In this document: piece by piece, positions 8,068 to 17,449 of the stretch
Layout of the letters: each line of letters begins with the position of its first letter
Position numbering within the stretch: position 1 is the first letter of the stretch
Source: an uncultured Duncaniella sp.
Lineage (GTDB): Bacteria; Bacteroidota; Bacteroidia; Bacteroidales; Muribaculaceae
NCBI GenBank assembly: GCA_958352885.1
Contig: CATWQI010000010.1
Coordinates: 62,001 to 126,000, forward strand
Direction of reading: 5' to 3'
Length of the DNA: 64,000 bases
Made by a program: the position numbers and the translations under genes
Notes under the pieces: generated by a model
Database searches by the model: none
Told to the model about the DNA's origin: nothing
What the model saw: only the letters and a program-made list of their open reading frames with translations

Positions 8068-9522
8068 TTGGTAATTAACAGACTCAAACTTTTTGGTGGA
8101 CGTAATAACCCTACGCTGGTTATATCAATAATTCCCCTTGCTTTTCTGTTGGTTACACTGGTAGGTGTAATCATTGTTTCCGGAGCTGATGCTGTGTCGG
8201 GGTATGGACCCTGGATTCTCCTTGCATCCTCTGCAATGTCACTGCTCCTTGCGGCTGCAGGCAAAGTAGCCACGAGACGTGGTTTGGTTACAGGTCTGTG
8301 GCGAAGCGGTTCGCAGATTTTACCGGCGGTGCCGATACTGATATGCATAGCCATGGTTGCGACAACTTGGATGCTCTCAGGTGTGGTGCCGACGCTGATT
8401 TACTATGGATTGGATTTGCTCTCACCCCGGCTTTTTCTGGTTATCACATGCGCTGTGTGTGCTGTGATTTCAGTGTTGACCGGAAGTTCGTGGACCACAA
8501 TCGCCACTATCGGAGTAGCCTTCATGGGGATCGGGGCTGTGATGGGCTACAGTGACCCGTGGATAGCAGGAGCGATTATATCCGGAGCGTATTTCGGCGA
8601 TAAGGTGTCGCCATTGAGTGACACAACGGTTGTAGCGTCGTCGACAGCCGGCGTGGAGCTGTTCGAGCATATACGTTATCTCACATATACGACAGTTCCG
8701 GCCATGACAGTGGCTCTTTGCGTGTTCTTTGCTGTAGGCATGTTCACGCATTCCGGGGTTGCGGCTGATTCGGCTCCGATGTTGCATGCCCTGTCTTCGA
8801 CATTTAATATTACCCCGTGGACGCTTGTGATACCGGCGCTAACATTGACTATGATAATATTGCGTGTGCCGACGCTGATAGTCCTATTTGTGGCTGCGAT
8901 GCTTGGCGCAGTAGGTATTTTCGTGCTTCAGCAGGGGCTTGAACCTGTTGTTTCCGGTACTCTTGTGACTCTTTGGAGCGGGTCTTCGCTATCGACCGGT
9001 AATCCGGAACTTGACACGCTTGTCAGCACGGGAGGAATACTCGGAATGCTCCCGACAGTGTATCTGGTGTTGAGCGCCATGCTGTTCGGCGCTGCTATGA
9101 TTGGCACCGGGATGCTTGCGAAACTGACAGATTCGTTTACCCGTCCGCTGCGCCGTCGCACAAGCATAGTGTCGGCTACAGTGTGCAGCGGACTTGCCAT
9201 GAACTGTAGCACGGCTGACCAGTATCTGTCGCTTATCATTACCGGCAATATGTACCGCTCGCTTTATCGGCGTTTCGGTCTTGAGCCACGCTTGTTGAGC
9301 CGTTCCATGGAGGATTCGATATCAGTTACCTCGGTGCTCATACCGTGGAATTCATGTGGAGTGACTCAGGCTACTGTGCTTGGCGTGAGCACTCTCGCCT
9401 ATTTCCCTTGCTGCATTTTTAATATAATGACTCCGATAATGAGCATTGTGGTGGCGAAGATAGGCTTCAGGATAGTTCAGCATCGTGAGCCTCCGGTAAA
9501 GGTGAAAAAGTTGGCAGTCTGA
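8068..9522 (+). CDS. nhaC: NhaC-family Na+/H+ antiporter
   Basis: This 484-residue inner-membrane protein has about 11-12 hydrophobic segments. The conserved NhaC motif is GAYFGDKVSPLSDTTVVASS near residues 173-192, and a second conserved motif MNCSTADQYLSLI lies near residue 377. The family exchanges cytoplasmic sodium for protons and supports pH and salt homeostasis. The only start that keeps the full first helix is TTG at 8068, preceded by AAGG about 4-7 bases upstream. The leader contains a hairpin. The gene stands alone and is followed by a bidirectional terminator. Confidence 0.9.
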   Translation: MVINRLKLFGGRNNPTLVISIIPLAFLLVTLVGVIIVSGADAVSGYGPWILLASSAMSLLLAAAGKVATRRGLVTGLWRSGSQILPAVPILICIAMVATTWMLSGVVPTLIYYGLDLLSPRLFLVITCAVCAVISVLTGSSWTTIATIGVAFMGIGAVMGYSDPWIAGAIISGAYFGDKVSPLSDTTVVASSTAGVELFEHIRYLTYTTVPAMTVALCVFFAVGMFTHSGVAADSAPMLHALSSTFNITPWTLVIPALTLTMIILRVPTLIVLFVAAMLGAVGIFVLQQGLEPVVSGTLVTLWSGSSLSTGNPELDTLVSTGGILGMLPTVYLVLSAMLFGAAMIGTGMLAKLTDSFTRPLRRRTSIVSATVCSGLAMNCSTADQYLSLIITGNMYRSLYRRFGLEPRLLSRSMEDSISVTSVLIPWNSCGVTQATVLGVSTLAYFPCCIFNIMTPIMSIVVAKIGFRIVQHREPPVKVKKLAV

Positions 9523-9594
9523 CATTTCGGGTCCGCACTACTATATTGCGGCAGCTGATATTCTCGATAGGGTGCGCCCTATGCGGAAAAATAT

Positions 9595-9635
9595 AGCCCG
9601 GCTCCAGTCGAATGTATGATTCGTGGTGCCGGGCT
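9595..9635. terminator. Bidirectional terminator between nhaC and the hibernation factor gene
   Basis: AGCCCGGC (9595-9602) pairs with GCCGGGCT (9628-9635), and an inner CGAAT/ATTCG (9609-9613 with 9619-9623) extends the fold. It lies between convergent genes. Confidence 0.75.
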
Positions 9636-9675
9636 CGTTATCTTGACTTATGTCAGTATGATTCTGAGTTTGATG

Positions 9676-9963
9676 TTATCTGTCTTTTATTCTTTCAAGC
9701 TGTTTTTCGAGGGCTTCGATTGAGAGGTCGATAGCTTCTTCAAACGTGTCGGCTGTCTTGTCTGCCACAAGTTTGTCCTGAGGAACGAGGACGCATACTA
9801 TTGCCTGTTTGTTAAGGGCTGTCTCGGGTTTAACCACTTTCAAAGAAACCTCTACAGTGTTGATGGCCGGATAGCGGCGTACGAGTTTGTCAATCTTTTT
9901 GTTGATGAAGGAATTGAGCTTCTCAGAGATGTCGAAGTGGATAGCTTTGATGTTAATGTCCAT
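9676..9963 (-). CDS. hpf: Ribosome hibernation-promoting factor, short form
   Basis: This 95-residue protein belongs to the HPF/RaiA (S30AE) family, which binds the small ribosomal subunit and silences or dimerises ribosomes in stationary phase. The start MDINIKAIHFDISEKLNSFI and the alternating basic helix K-K-I-D-K-L-V-R-R-Y match the beta-alpha-beta-beta-beta-alpha fold. It lacks the C-terminal dimerisation domain of long HPF. Its start overlaps the end of the upstream Xer recombinase gene by 11 bases, so the two are translationally coupled. Confidence 0.9.
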   Translation of the reverse strand: MDINIKAIHFDISEKLNSFINKKIDKLVRRYPAINTVEVSLKVVKPETALNKQAIVCVLVPQDKLVADKTADTFEEAIDLSIEALEKQLERIKDR

Positions 9964-10903
9964 ATTTTCCTCCTTTTTTTAGTGCACGGGGATGTGCGAG
10001 TTGATAATTTTGTTTTAATTCACGATATGTTATATGTGTGTACACTTGTGTTGAGGCAAGTGACGCATGTCCTAATATCTGCTGTACGGAGCTGAGCGGG
10101 GCACCATTGTTGAGCATGTCGGTTGCGCATGAGTGGCGTAATACGTGTGGACTGAGCCTTGTGGCATGAATGCCGCCGAGGGTGAGAGCTGTGTGTACCA
10201 CATTGTATGCAAGTTTCCGGTAGATCGGTTCTCCATTCTTGCGCACAAAGAACGGTGCATCCTTGTCAGCCGCGCATATTGCTGTTCCGGCATCGGAGTC
10301 ACGCATGCTGCGATATGCTTCGATAGAGTGTCCCAGTTCGGGACCGAACGGGATTATTCTTTCCTTATTACGTTTGCCATGCACCTTTAGTTCACCGCGG
10401 GATGTGTTGACATTCACATCGAGGAGGTCTACAAGCTCCTGGCATCGCATGCCGGTAGTGTAGAACATTTCGACCATCAGCCGGTCACGGATTTCGGTGA
10501 AATCGTTGCCGGATTCGACCGGGGATTCCTCAAGCAGTTCGGCGGTCTCGTTGGGACGTATGTATACCGGGAGCTCTTTAGCCTGGCGTGGCAGTGTCAG
10601 TGCAGATGCGGGGTTGACGGCGAGACCGTGGTTTCGCATCAGGAATCTGAAAAAAGCTCTTAGAGCCGATGCTTTACGCCTTATAGTACGCGGTGAGCAC
10701 CCGTTGCGTGCCAATGAACCTATCCACTGCCGTAGGTCGGCAGTGGTGACATCCATGGGGGCGAGATGGTCAAGTGGTGCGGAGGTGGAGCCTGTGGCGA
10801 ATTCTGCCCACTGAGTAAGGTCGCGCCTGTAAGCCTCGACCGTCAGGGTTGAGTAGTTAAGCTCTAACCGCAGATAACTCAGAAATTCCTCCACCATATT
10901 CAT
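9953..10903 (-). CDS. xerC: XerC/XerD-type tyrosine recombinase
   Basis: The product is about 316 residues if translation starts at ATG 10901-10903 (MNMVEEFLSYLRLE). The longer upstream frame to 10984 reads a basic and hydrophobic extension not found in Xer proteins. An N-terminal SAM-like core-binding domain (residues 1-90) precedes the catalytic domain. That domain has the arginine in TTGMRCQELVDL, the HxxR pair in LSPHVLRHSCA, the second His in LGHASL, and the nucleophilic Tyr in STQVYTHI. Xer proteins resolve chromosome dimers at dif. Linkage to hpf is common in Bacteroidales and argues that this is the housekeeping enzyme, though XerC versus XerD cannot be settled. Confidence 0.88.
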   Translation of the reverse strand: MNMVEEFLSYLRLELNYSTLTVEAYRRDLTQWAEFATGSTSAPLDHLAPMDVTTADLRQWIGSLARNGCSPRTIRRKASALRAFFRFLMRNHGLAVNPASALTLPRQAKELPVYIRPNETAELLEESPVESGNDFTEIRDRLMVEMFYTTGMRCQELVDLLDVNVNTSRGELKVHGKRNKERIIPFGPELGHSIEAYRSMRDSDAGTAICAADKDAPFFVRKNGEPIYRKLAYNVVHTALTLGGIHATRLSPHVLRHSCATDMLNNGAPLSSVQQILGHASLASTQVYTHITYRELKQNYQLAHPRALKKGGKYGH

Positions 10904-11014
10904 AATTGTTGCTGTTTTGCCGGAGAGGAGGAGCTCTCCGTAGGTTTCGATAGCGAAAATACTGATAAAAATCCGTAAAAGCAAGAGTTTTCAGAAAAAA
11001 AGCAAAAAATATGC

Positions 11015-11022
11015 TAAATTTG
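11015..11022 (+). promoter_or_regulatory. -7 box for the AGCS symporter gene
   Basis: TAAATTTG fits TAnnTTTG exactly and lies 65 bases before the ATG. A T-rich stretch at 10988-10991 could be a weak -33 box. Confidence 0.5.
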
Positions 11023-11087
11023 CCGATAATAAGCAACTCGCTTGTTGCTTAAATATGAATATATACTTTTAATCCTAAAAAGTTCTG

Positions 11088-12533
11088 ATGGGAACAGACT
11101 ATTCGATATATTTACAGGATATAGTGGACAAGGTGAGCGGAGTGCTTACCGATTATGTCATGGTGACGGTTCTTCTCATAGCAGCAGTGTATTTTACTGC
11201 TGTAACCCGTGGTGTGCAGTTCCGTATGGCAGGCGAGATGCTTCGTCTGCTTGTAAAGTCAGGTAAAAGAGACAATGACAAGCGAGAGGATGACGCACCT
11301 GCCCACGGGACGATAAGCTCGTTTCAGGCGTTTGCTTTGTCAATAGCCTCGCGTGTCGGGACCGGGAATCTTGCCGGCGTGGCAACGGCTATAGCTCTGG
11401 GTGGTCCGGGTGCTGTGTTCTGGATGTGGGTCATTGCCCTATTTGGCGCATCCAGTGCGTTTGTCGAGTCCACACTGGCACAGCTCTTTAAAGTGAAGGG
11501 GAAGAACTCATTTATGGGAGGACCAGCATATTATATATTGAAGGGCTTGCACAAGAGATGGTGGGCGGTTACGTTTGCTGTTCTCATCACCCTGACTTTC
11601 GGATTCGCTTTCAATTCGGTGCAGTCCAATACGGTGGCTGATGCTTTTGAGGCGTGCTTCGCTTTTCCTAAGGAGTGGATGGCTCTGATATTGACAGCCC
11701 TTACGCTTGTGATAATATGGGGAGGGGTCCAGAGAGTGTCACGTTTCAGCGAGATAGTTGTTCCTGTGATGGCGATTGCCTATATATTGCTTGCAATAGT
11801 GATCATTTGCATGAATATCAATCGCATTCCTGAGATATTCTCCATGATATTCAAGAGTGCGTTTGGCTTGGAGCAGGCTCTCGGCGGCACTATTGGTGCT
11901 GCCATGGTTATGGGTATAAAGCGAGGTCTGTTCAGTAATGAGGCAGGTGAAGGCTCGACCCCAAATGCGGCAGCGACTGCATCTGTGACCCATCCGGTGA
12001 AGCAGGGGCTGATACAGTCGTTAGGTGTTTATACTGACACTATGCTTGTGTGCACTTCCACGGCATTTATAATATTGTGCAGCGGAGTCTGGGGGCAAGG
12101 CCATGATGGAATCGTGCTCACACAGCGGGCCATAGATACGGAACTTAGCGGCGGGCACCAGTATGGCTCGATATTCGTTTGCGTGGCTATATTTTGCTTT
12201 GCGTTCACAAGTATCATTGCCAATTACTATTATGGGGAGACCAACATCAGGTTTATCTGCAATAACGACAGGCTTATAAATCTATATCGTCTGCTCGTGG
12301 GGGCAGTGGTGTATGTGGGCGGAGTCACTTCCCTTGATTTGGTGTGGGGGTTTGCAGACATAACTATGGCTATGATGACGCTGTGCAACCTCGCGGCTAT
12401 ATTCGCTTTGGGCAAATATGCCGTGAGGCTGCTCGGCGATTATGTGTCACAGCGCCGTGCCGGAATTGACCCTGTTTACAGGTCGTCCACGATTCCGGAG
12501 ATAGCGGATGATACTGAGTGTTGGAATGATTAG
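11088..12533 (+). CDS. AGCS-family alanine/glycine:sodium symporter
   Basis: This 481-residue polytopic inner-membrane protein belongs to the alanine-or-glycine:cation symporter family (AlsT/DagA type). Recognisable motifs are SSFQAFALSIASRVGTGNLAGVATA near residues 69-93, FMGGPAYYILKGL near residue 140, and GLFSNEAGEGSTPNAAATA near residues 282-300. It imports small neutral amino acids with sodium. The exact substrate (alanine, glycine or glutamine) is not readable. It converges on fmt with only 18 bases between stop codons and no clear terminator. Confidence 0.92.
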   Translation: MGTDYSIYLQDIVDKVSGVLTDYVMVTVLLIAAVYFTAVTRGVQFRMAGEMLRLLVKSGKRDNDKREDDAPAHGTISSFQAFALSIASRVGTGNLAGVATAIALGGPGAVFWMWVIALFGASSAFVESTLAQLFKVKGKNSFMGGPAYYILKGLHKRWWAVTFAVLITLTFGFAFNSVQSNTVADAFEACFAFPKEWMALILTALTLVIIWGGVQRVSRFSEIVVPVMAIAYILLAIVIICMNINRIPEIFSMIFKSAFGLEQALGGTIGAAMVMGIKRGLFSNEAGEGSTPNAAATASVTHPVKQGLIQSLGVYTDTMLVCTSTAFIILCSGVWGQGHDGIVLTQRAIDTELSGGHQYGSIFVCVAIFCFAFTSIIANYYYGETNIRFICNNDRLINLYRLLVGAVVYVGGVTSLDLVWGFADITMAMMTLCNLAAIFALGKYAVRLLGDYVSQRRAGIDPVYRSSTIPEIADDTECWND

Positions 12534-12551
12534 ACGGCTGTAAATCCCCCT

Positions 12552-13523
12552 CTAAAATGCCATAGTAAGATTCCCGTCTGTGAAATGGGCGCCACGCAGG
12601 AAGTCCTGAGTGGGCATGCGGCGTTTTCCTGGAGCCTGCAGGCTAAGGATTTCGATATCGACAGTTCCTGTCGCCACTGTTATTACGTTGCCTTCTATGG
12701 CTACTGTACCGGCGGGACTGGTGGATTGTTTGCCGGTGAGTGCTGTTTCGAAAATCTTTACAGCTCCGAGTTCGTTGGTTCCGTCCATAAGTGTGCTCCA
12801 TGCTGCCGGGTACGGCGAAAGGCCTCTGACAAGATTGTGGATGCTTACGGCATCCTTGCTCCAGTCAATGCGGCATGTTTCCTTAAAAATTTTGGGAGCC
12901 GGTGTGGGCTCGGTGTCACCAATCAACCGGTCCTGTGATACGGTGGACAGGGTGCCGTTGATTATGTCGTTGATGGTGCGGAGCGTGAGTTTGGCTCCGA
13001 GTGCCATAAGGCGGTCATGGACGTCGCCCACATTGTCAGACGGGAGGATTTCAACTTTTTCCTGGGCGATGATATCGCCGGTGTCGATTTCGTGTTTCAG
13101 GAAAAAGGTAGTGACGCCGGTCTCGGTATCTCCGTTTATCACAGCCCAGTTGATTGGGGCGGCTCCGCGATAGCGGGGCAGGAGTGAAGCGTGCAGATTG
13201 AATGTGCCGAGCCGGGGCATAGTCCACACCACTTCGGGGAGCATACGGAATGCGATTACGATAAACAGGTCGGCATCAAGCGAGCGCAGCTCATCCACAA
13301 ATTCCTGGTCCTTGAGCCGGACCGGTTGCATAAGATGCAATCCATGCTCTAAGGCAAAGAGTTTGACCGGCGACTGGTACATCTTATGTCCTCGTCCGGC
13401 GGGTTTGTCGGGCATGGTTACCACGCCTACGACGTTAAATCCGTTGTCAACTATCTGTCGGAGGCTCTCAACCGCAAAGTCGGGAGTGCCGAGAAAAACT
13501 ATTTTCAAATCTTGCTTTGTCAC
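12552..13523 (-). CDS. fmt: Methionyl-tRNA formyltransferase
   Basis: This 323-residue enzyme formylates initiator Met-tRNA using 10-formyltetrahydrofolate. The N-terminal Rossmann-like domain opens with KIVFLGTPDFAVESLR. The catalytic region has FNLHASLLPRYRGAAPINWAVINGD near residues 105-130 with Asn and His in place, followed by HEIDTGDI with the catalytic Asp. The C-terminal OB-like domain is present. The ATG overlaps the stop of the upstream porU-like gene by 4 bases. Confidence 0.96.
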   Translation of the reverse strand: MTKQDLKIVFLGTPDFAVESLRQIVDNGFNVVGVVTMPDKPAGRGHKMYQSPVKLFALEHGLHLMQPVRLKDQEFVDELRSLDADLFIVIAFRMLPEVVWTMPRLGTFNLHASLLPRYRGAAPINWAVINGDTETGVTTFFLKHEIDTGDIIAQEKVEILPSDNVGDVHDRLMALGAKLTLRTINDIINGTLSTVSQDRLIGDTEPTPAPKIFKETCRIDWSKDAVSIHNLVRGLSPYPAAWSTLMDGTNELGAVKIFETALTGKQSTSPAGTVAIEGNVITVATGTVDIEILSLQAPGKRRMPTQDFLRGAHFTDGNLTMAF

Positions 13524-16500
13524 TGGTCTTTGAGTTTGGTTAAATGTTTAACCACCGAGAACGTCATTTCGGGCGAAGAGGCGAAACGGGGGTGGGAATT
13601 AACTATTGCTGAAGCACGGTATGTGCCGTCGGGTACCTTGTTGCCTGTCAGGTCGGTAAGATCCCATCGGAATGGGAATGATACGTCTGATTTGGAGAAG
13701 ACGGTGTTGCCTGCCATGTCAAGAATCACGAGTCGGGTGTGAGGTGTGGAGGTGAGAGTATGGCTTATGTCAAATTCAGCATATTCCCGTATGATGGGTT
13801 TGTCAATGCTGAGTGAGATGTCAGTGTCGGAATTGATGACAGTGAATGTAATGGTTTCGGACGCGGAGTTGCCGGCGTTGTCACGGGCTGTCACGCAGAT
13901 GGTGTGTTCTCCGTCGGAGAGGTCTGAAAGCTTATAGGATAGAGTCGCGCCTCTGTCGTCGGAGGGGGTGAAGAGTTGTGTGGCGTCCGATAGCCGTCTG
14001 TTGCCGTCGAGCATTACGGACGGTGCAGAGCCTATGGTGCGGAGGTCGAGGTCGACACCGCTGCCGGAGTCAGAGATGGCTACATGTAGACAGGGAGATG
14101 CCCCGATTTCCACATTTTCAGAGGATGTCCCGGAGTCAAGGCAGAGTGTTATCTCCGGTGGTACGTTGTCAACCTCGGGACTAATTTTCGGAGCAGGTAA
14201 TATATTGATTCCGGTTACAGTTCCTGCTGCGAGTTTGCGTGCTTCGGGGGATATGGCTGTACATGTGAGCCTGGATTTGCCTTCGGGCGCGGTTGCCGGG
14301 AGGAATAATTCGGCATTCCATTCGCCGGCAGTGACATTCACAAGGCATTGTGTCAGAAGCGACTCGTCGAGTTCGATTGGCTCCGGGGTGTCCCCGCCAA
14401 CGTGTTGGTATGATTTTATAGAGGCTGGCGGAGCATAAAGCCGCAAAGTAAGGGTGCCGTTGAAATCAGACACAGTCTTTCCATCCGCGTCTGTTATGGT
14501 TCCTGACAATTTGGCGGAGGTCAGAGGTGTGAGTGATATTGCCGGCGTTGCCGGATTGGTGATACTGATACCGTAGGATGGAGTGTGAACCGGTAGAGCG
14601 GGATTTCCGGCAAGATTGTAGCACAGATTGTTAATGCGCCGTGCGGACACATCGGAGGATACGTTATAGGTCCTGCGGTATACGTCGCCGATACAGTCTC
14701 CTTCAGCAGAGCCATAGTATTGCCTGAGAAACTCGTCGTTGAAATTATGGTTGTAGTTGATATATACTTCACGGGCAGAGCCTATCGCCGCGATAGCGCC
14801 TGAGCTCTTGAGAAGCATTTGCGAGGCTATGCCACGGTAAGAGTTGTCGACTGGGAGTGTGCGGCAGGTGGCGAGGAAAAGGAGGGGGAAAGAGCCGTAA
14901 TTCAGTCGCTTTTCAGTAGCTGTGCTCAGGATTATGTTTGAGCCGATGGAATTTATGTCGGCATGTCCCGTGTAATTTATTATACGAGGACCGGATGCTA
15001 CTTTGTGCTTCAGGGCATCCTGTATGGCGGCGGAGCGGCGGTCAGTATGAGGGTAGAGAGCTTCATACAGTCTGGTCAGTGTGGCTCCGGGGAGTACGGA
15101 TTTTATTGCCGATGCGGATGATTCGGCTCCGTTCATCATGTGGTCATTGTTATCACCATAGTCGGAAATAAGAAGCGCATGGTGGTAATCGCCGGCGATT
15201 GTCGGATCGGAGAGATAGGCGATGCACTTGTCCACATAGTCGCGGACTTCAGAAATGTTGAGCGCCGGGATTCGTCCGACTCCGATACTGACCGGAATCA
15301 TGGTTGAGCCAAGATTGTCGGGTATGCGGTCGGTGAACATGCCGAAATATTGGTCGCTGCAATAGTCTTTGGCGTTGGATGCGGCATTGTCGAGATGCTC
15401 TACTTCGTAAGTGATTAGATAGTCGATGTCATCCTTAATGGTGATACGACGGTTGTCGTATGTACCGCATCCGAGAAGAAGAAGGTACCTGAGCGGTTTG
15501 CCGGATTGTCGGTACAGCATTCCGGCGAATTTGCGTATGGCATTGGGATGAGGTGCTCCTGATGAGAATTCGTTGAATATGTCCTCCTGGTTGACAACGG
15601 TTGCTTTAATGCCCTGAAAATCCTTGTGGGCTTGGGCAAGTCGCAATGCTTCCTCATGGTAGGCGGGAACTGTGACTATTAGAAAGTCTATATCTCCCAA
15701 GGTGTGGAGTGCAGGGTCGGTTGCTTCACCTGAGAATGATGGAACCGGCAATTGAGCTGCCGGGCTGAAGGCGTAGATACGTGAAGCCCCGCCAGAAGTG
15801 GCGAGCGATGCTAATGCATTGCCGGTGATAGGGTCGATTTCCGGAATCAGAGATATTGGAGAGCGGGGAGAGGTGACATCCCAAAGTGTCAAATCAGCCG
15901 GGGCACCAGAAATAGACAGAGTAGGTGTGGCAGTGGTGTTGTAAAACTCCATGCGTATGCCAGGTGCGCGGAATATGTTTCTTCGGTTGTATGTATAATA
16001 GAGATAATCGACAGCAAGAAAATCGAAGTCGTTTGTGCCGGGTGAGAAAAATTTGGCGGTGAATCCTTTGATGGTATTTGATACCGGTGTTGCTGAGAAA
16101 GCCTTGGACGATATGTTGTAAAGGGTGTTCTCGTCTGATATTCTGGGAAGGGCAGAAAGAGTGAATGAGCCTGTCCTTACATCGGATGAGAGGGAAATTC
16201 CGATTTTTTTGCCGGTTTCGGTTGTACGTCCTGCATAGCGGAATCCGAAGTAGCCGCCTGAGTCATAGTCTGTAATTGGGAAGTTGTATTTTTTTACGAT
16301 CCCTTGCGAAAGGTCGACGGAATAAAAGAACACACCGGCGTTGTGGACATTAAATTCTTCAGGCTTGCGGAAATCAATATGTATATGTGATGAGAGCGGG
16401 GTGGCACCGGCAGCCGGGGTGTAGGTCAAAGTCTCGATTTCCGGGATGACAGAAGGTTTTACGTCAGAGAGGAAATAATATGAGCCGCGGCTGTAATAGT

Positions 16501-16879
16501 TCCGAATCGGAAGCCCCGGAGTGTTGGATGACGCCGGTAGCACACGCATGTCCCCCTCTCCATAAAAGATTATTCCGTCAGATGTGCGCATGATTGGCAA
16601 TGCCGGAAGGTCGGATGGAGCCGAATCGAGACTGTGGGCATTCTCAACACTGCCGTAGCCATAAAGATATACTTTATCGGGATTGTCGAATCCATATTCT
16701 TTCAATGTCGGGTGATCTATCTTATATATGGCTGATGAGTCAACATGTATTTTCACCCATTTGCCTGTCGATAACATAGACCCGTGTGTAGCACATCTGC
16801 CTGCCAACGGCAATAGTAGGGCTGCCGTGCAGAATAGCAAAGCTATCAGGGAGAATGGTTGTGAAGGATAGTTGCCCAA
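13520..16879 (-). CDS. porU: PorU-like type IX secretion sortase (C25 peptidase family)
   Basis: This 1119-residue protein has a Sec signal peptide (hydrophobic residues ~9-28). A long N-terminal beta-rich region is followed by a gingipain-type C25 domain at about residues 390-750. The likely catalytic His lies in NYTGHAD (near 636) and the Cys in LATCRT (near 670). Ig-like domains follow, and a FlgD-like segment ends the protein (residues ~1030-1119, with GNKVPDGTYRA). PorU removes C-terminal targeting domains from type IX cargo at the outer membrane and attaches cargo to lipopolysaccharide. The usual partner porV is not adjacent. The 4-base overlap with fmt suggests coupling. The family is well supported; the sortase role is inferred from architecture and length. 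Confidence 0.8.
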   Translation of the reverse strand: MGNYPSQPFSLIALLFCTAALLLPLAGRCATHGSMLSTGKWVKIHVDSSAIYKIDHPTLKEYGFDNPDKVYLYGYGSVENAHSLDSAPSDLPALPIMRTSDGIIFYGEGDMRVLPASSNTPGLPIRNYYSRGSYYFLSDVKPSVIPEIETLTYTPAAGATPLSSHIHIDFRKPEEFNVHNAGVFFYSVDLSQGIVKKYNFPITDYDSGGYFGFRYAGRTTETGKKIGISLSSDVRTGSFTLSALPRISDENTLYNISSKAFSATPVSNTIKGFTAKFFSPGTNDFDFLAVDYLYYTYNRRNIFRAPGIRMEFYNTTATPTLSISGAPADLTLWDVTSPRSPISLIPEIDPITGNALASLATSGGASRIYAFSPAAQLPVPSFSGEATDPALHTLGDIDFLIVTVPAYHEEALRLAQAHKDFQGIKATVVNQEDIFNEFSSGAPHPNAIRKFAGMLYRQSGKPLRYLLLLGCGTYDNRRITIKDDIDYLITYEVEHLDNAASNAKDYCSDQYFGMFTDRIPDNLGSTMIPVSIGVGRIPALNISEVRDYVDKCIAYLSDPTIAGDYHHALLISDYGDNNDHMMNGAESSASAIKSVLPGATLTRLYEALYPHTDRRSAAIQDALKHKVASGPRIINYTGHADINSIGSNIILSTATEKRLNYGSFPLLFLATCRTLPVDNSYRGIASQMLLKSSGAIAAIGSAREVYINYNHNFNDEFLRQYYGSAEGDCIGDVYRRTYNVSSDVSARRINNLCYNLAGNPALPVHTPSYGISITNPATPAISLTPLTSAKLSGTITDADGKTVSDFNGTLTLRLYAPPASIKSYQHVGGDTPEPIELDESLLTQCLVNVTAGEWNAELFLPATAPEGKSRLTCTAISPEARKLAAGTVTGINILPAPKISPEVDNVPPEITLCLDSGTSSENVEIGASPCLHVAISDSGSGVDLDLRTIGSAPSVMLDGNRRLSDATQLFTPSDDRGATLSYKLSDLSDGEHTICVTARDNAGNSASETITFTVINSDTDISLSIDKPIIREYAEFDISHTLTSTPHTRLVILDMAGNTVFSKSDVSFPFRWDLTDLTGNKVPDGTYRASAIVNSHPRFASSPEMTFSVVKHLTKLKDQ

Positions 16880-16909
16880 GACTTGTCTGAAAGTGGGAGG
16901 TGGAAGGTG

Positions 16910-17449
16910 CTACTCCGGAATTATAAATATGGAGAAGTTTACAGAGCCATAGCTGCGGTGCTGCTCAAAATGGGGCAGCGATGAAAAATCGTAAGCCTTA
17001 GAGTGCTCTATGATGAATATGCTGCCCGGATGCAGAAGTTTTGATTCCAGAACTTTCCCTGGAATTTCGCCAAACCCGTCGAGGTCGTAAGGCGGGTCAG
17101 CAAAAATGAAATCGTAGGAGGTGGTGGCATCGCCGATATAGCGCAGGGCATCTGTGCGGAGAAGGCGAAGATTTGTGTCGCCGAGCTCTTTGGCAACCTT
17201 GGCTATGAATCGTGCCTGTGTGGCGGACTTCTCTACGGCTGTTACGGATGCGGCTCCCCTTGAAAGAAGTTCGAATGATATGGCTCCTGTGCCGGCAAAA
17301 AGGTCGAGACAGGATGTCCCTTCAAGGTCGATGAGGTTGTCAATGACATTAAAAATGTTCTCACGGGCAAAATCAGTGGTTGGACGAGCCGTGATATTGG
17401 TCGGAACGCTGAAGCGTCTGCGACCATATTTTCCTCGGATTATTCGCAT
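16910..17449 (-). CDS. rsmD: 16S rRNA (guanine-N2)-methyltransferase RsmD
   Basis: This 179-residue SAM-dependent enzyme methylates G966 of 16S rRNA in the family's characterised members. It starts with MRIIRGKYGRR. It has motif I in LDLFAGTGAISFELLSRGA near residue 50 and the catalytic motif IV FADPPYDL near residue 115. Its start overlaps the end of the DUF3822 gene by 10 bases, an arrangement common in Bacteroidetes. The porU-like gene follows 30 bases downstream on the same strand. Confidence 0.93.
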   Translation of the reverse strand: MRIIRGKYGRRRFSVPTNITARPTTDFARENIFNVIDNLIDLEGTSCLDLFAGTGAISFELLSRGAASVTAVEKSATQARFIAKVAKELGDTNLRLLRTDALRYIGDATTSYDFIFADPPYDLDGFGEIPGKVLESKLLHPGSIFIIEHSKAYDFSSLPHFEQHRSYGSVNFSIFIIPE

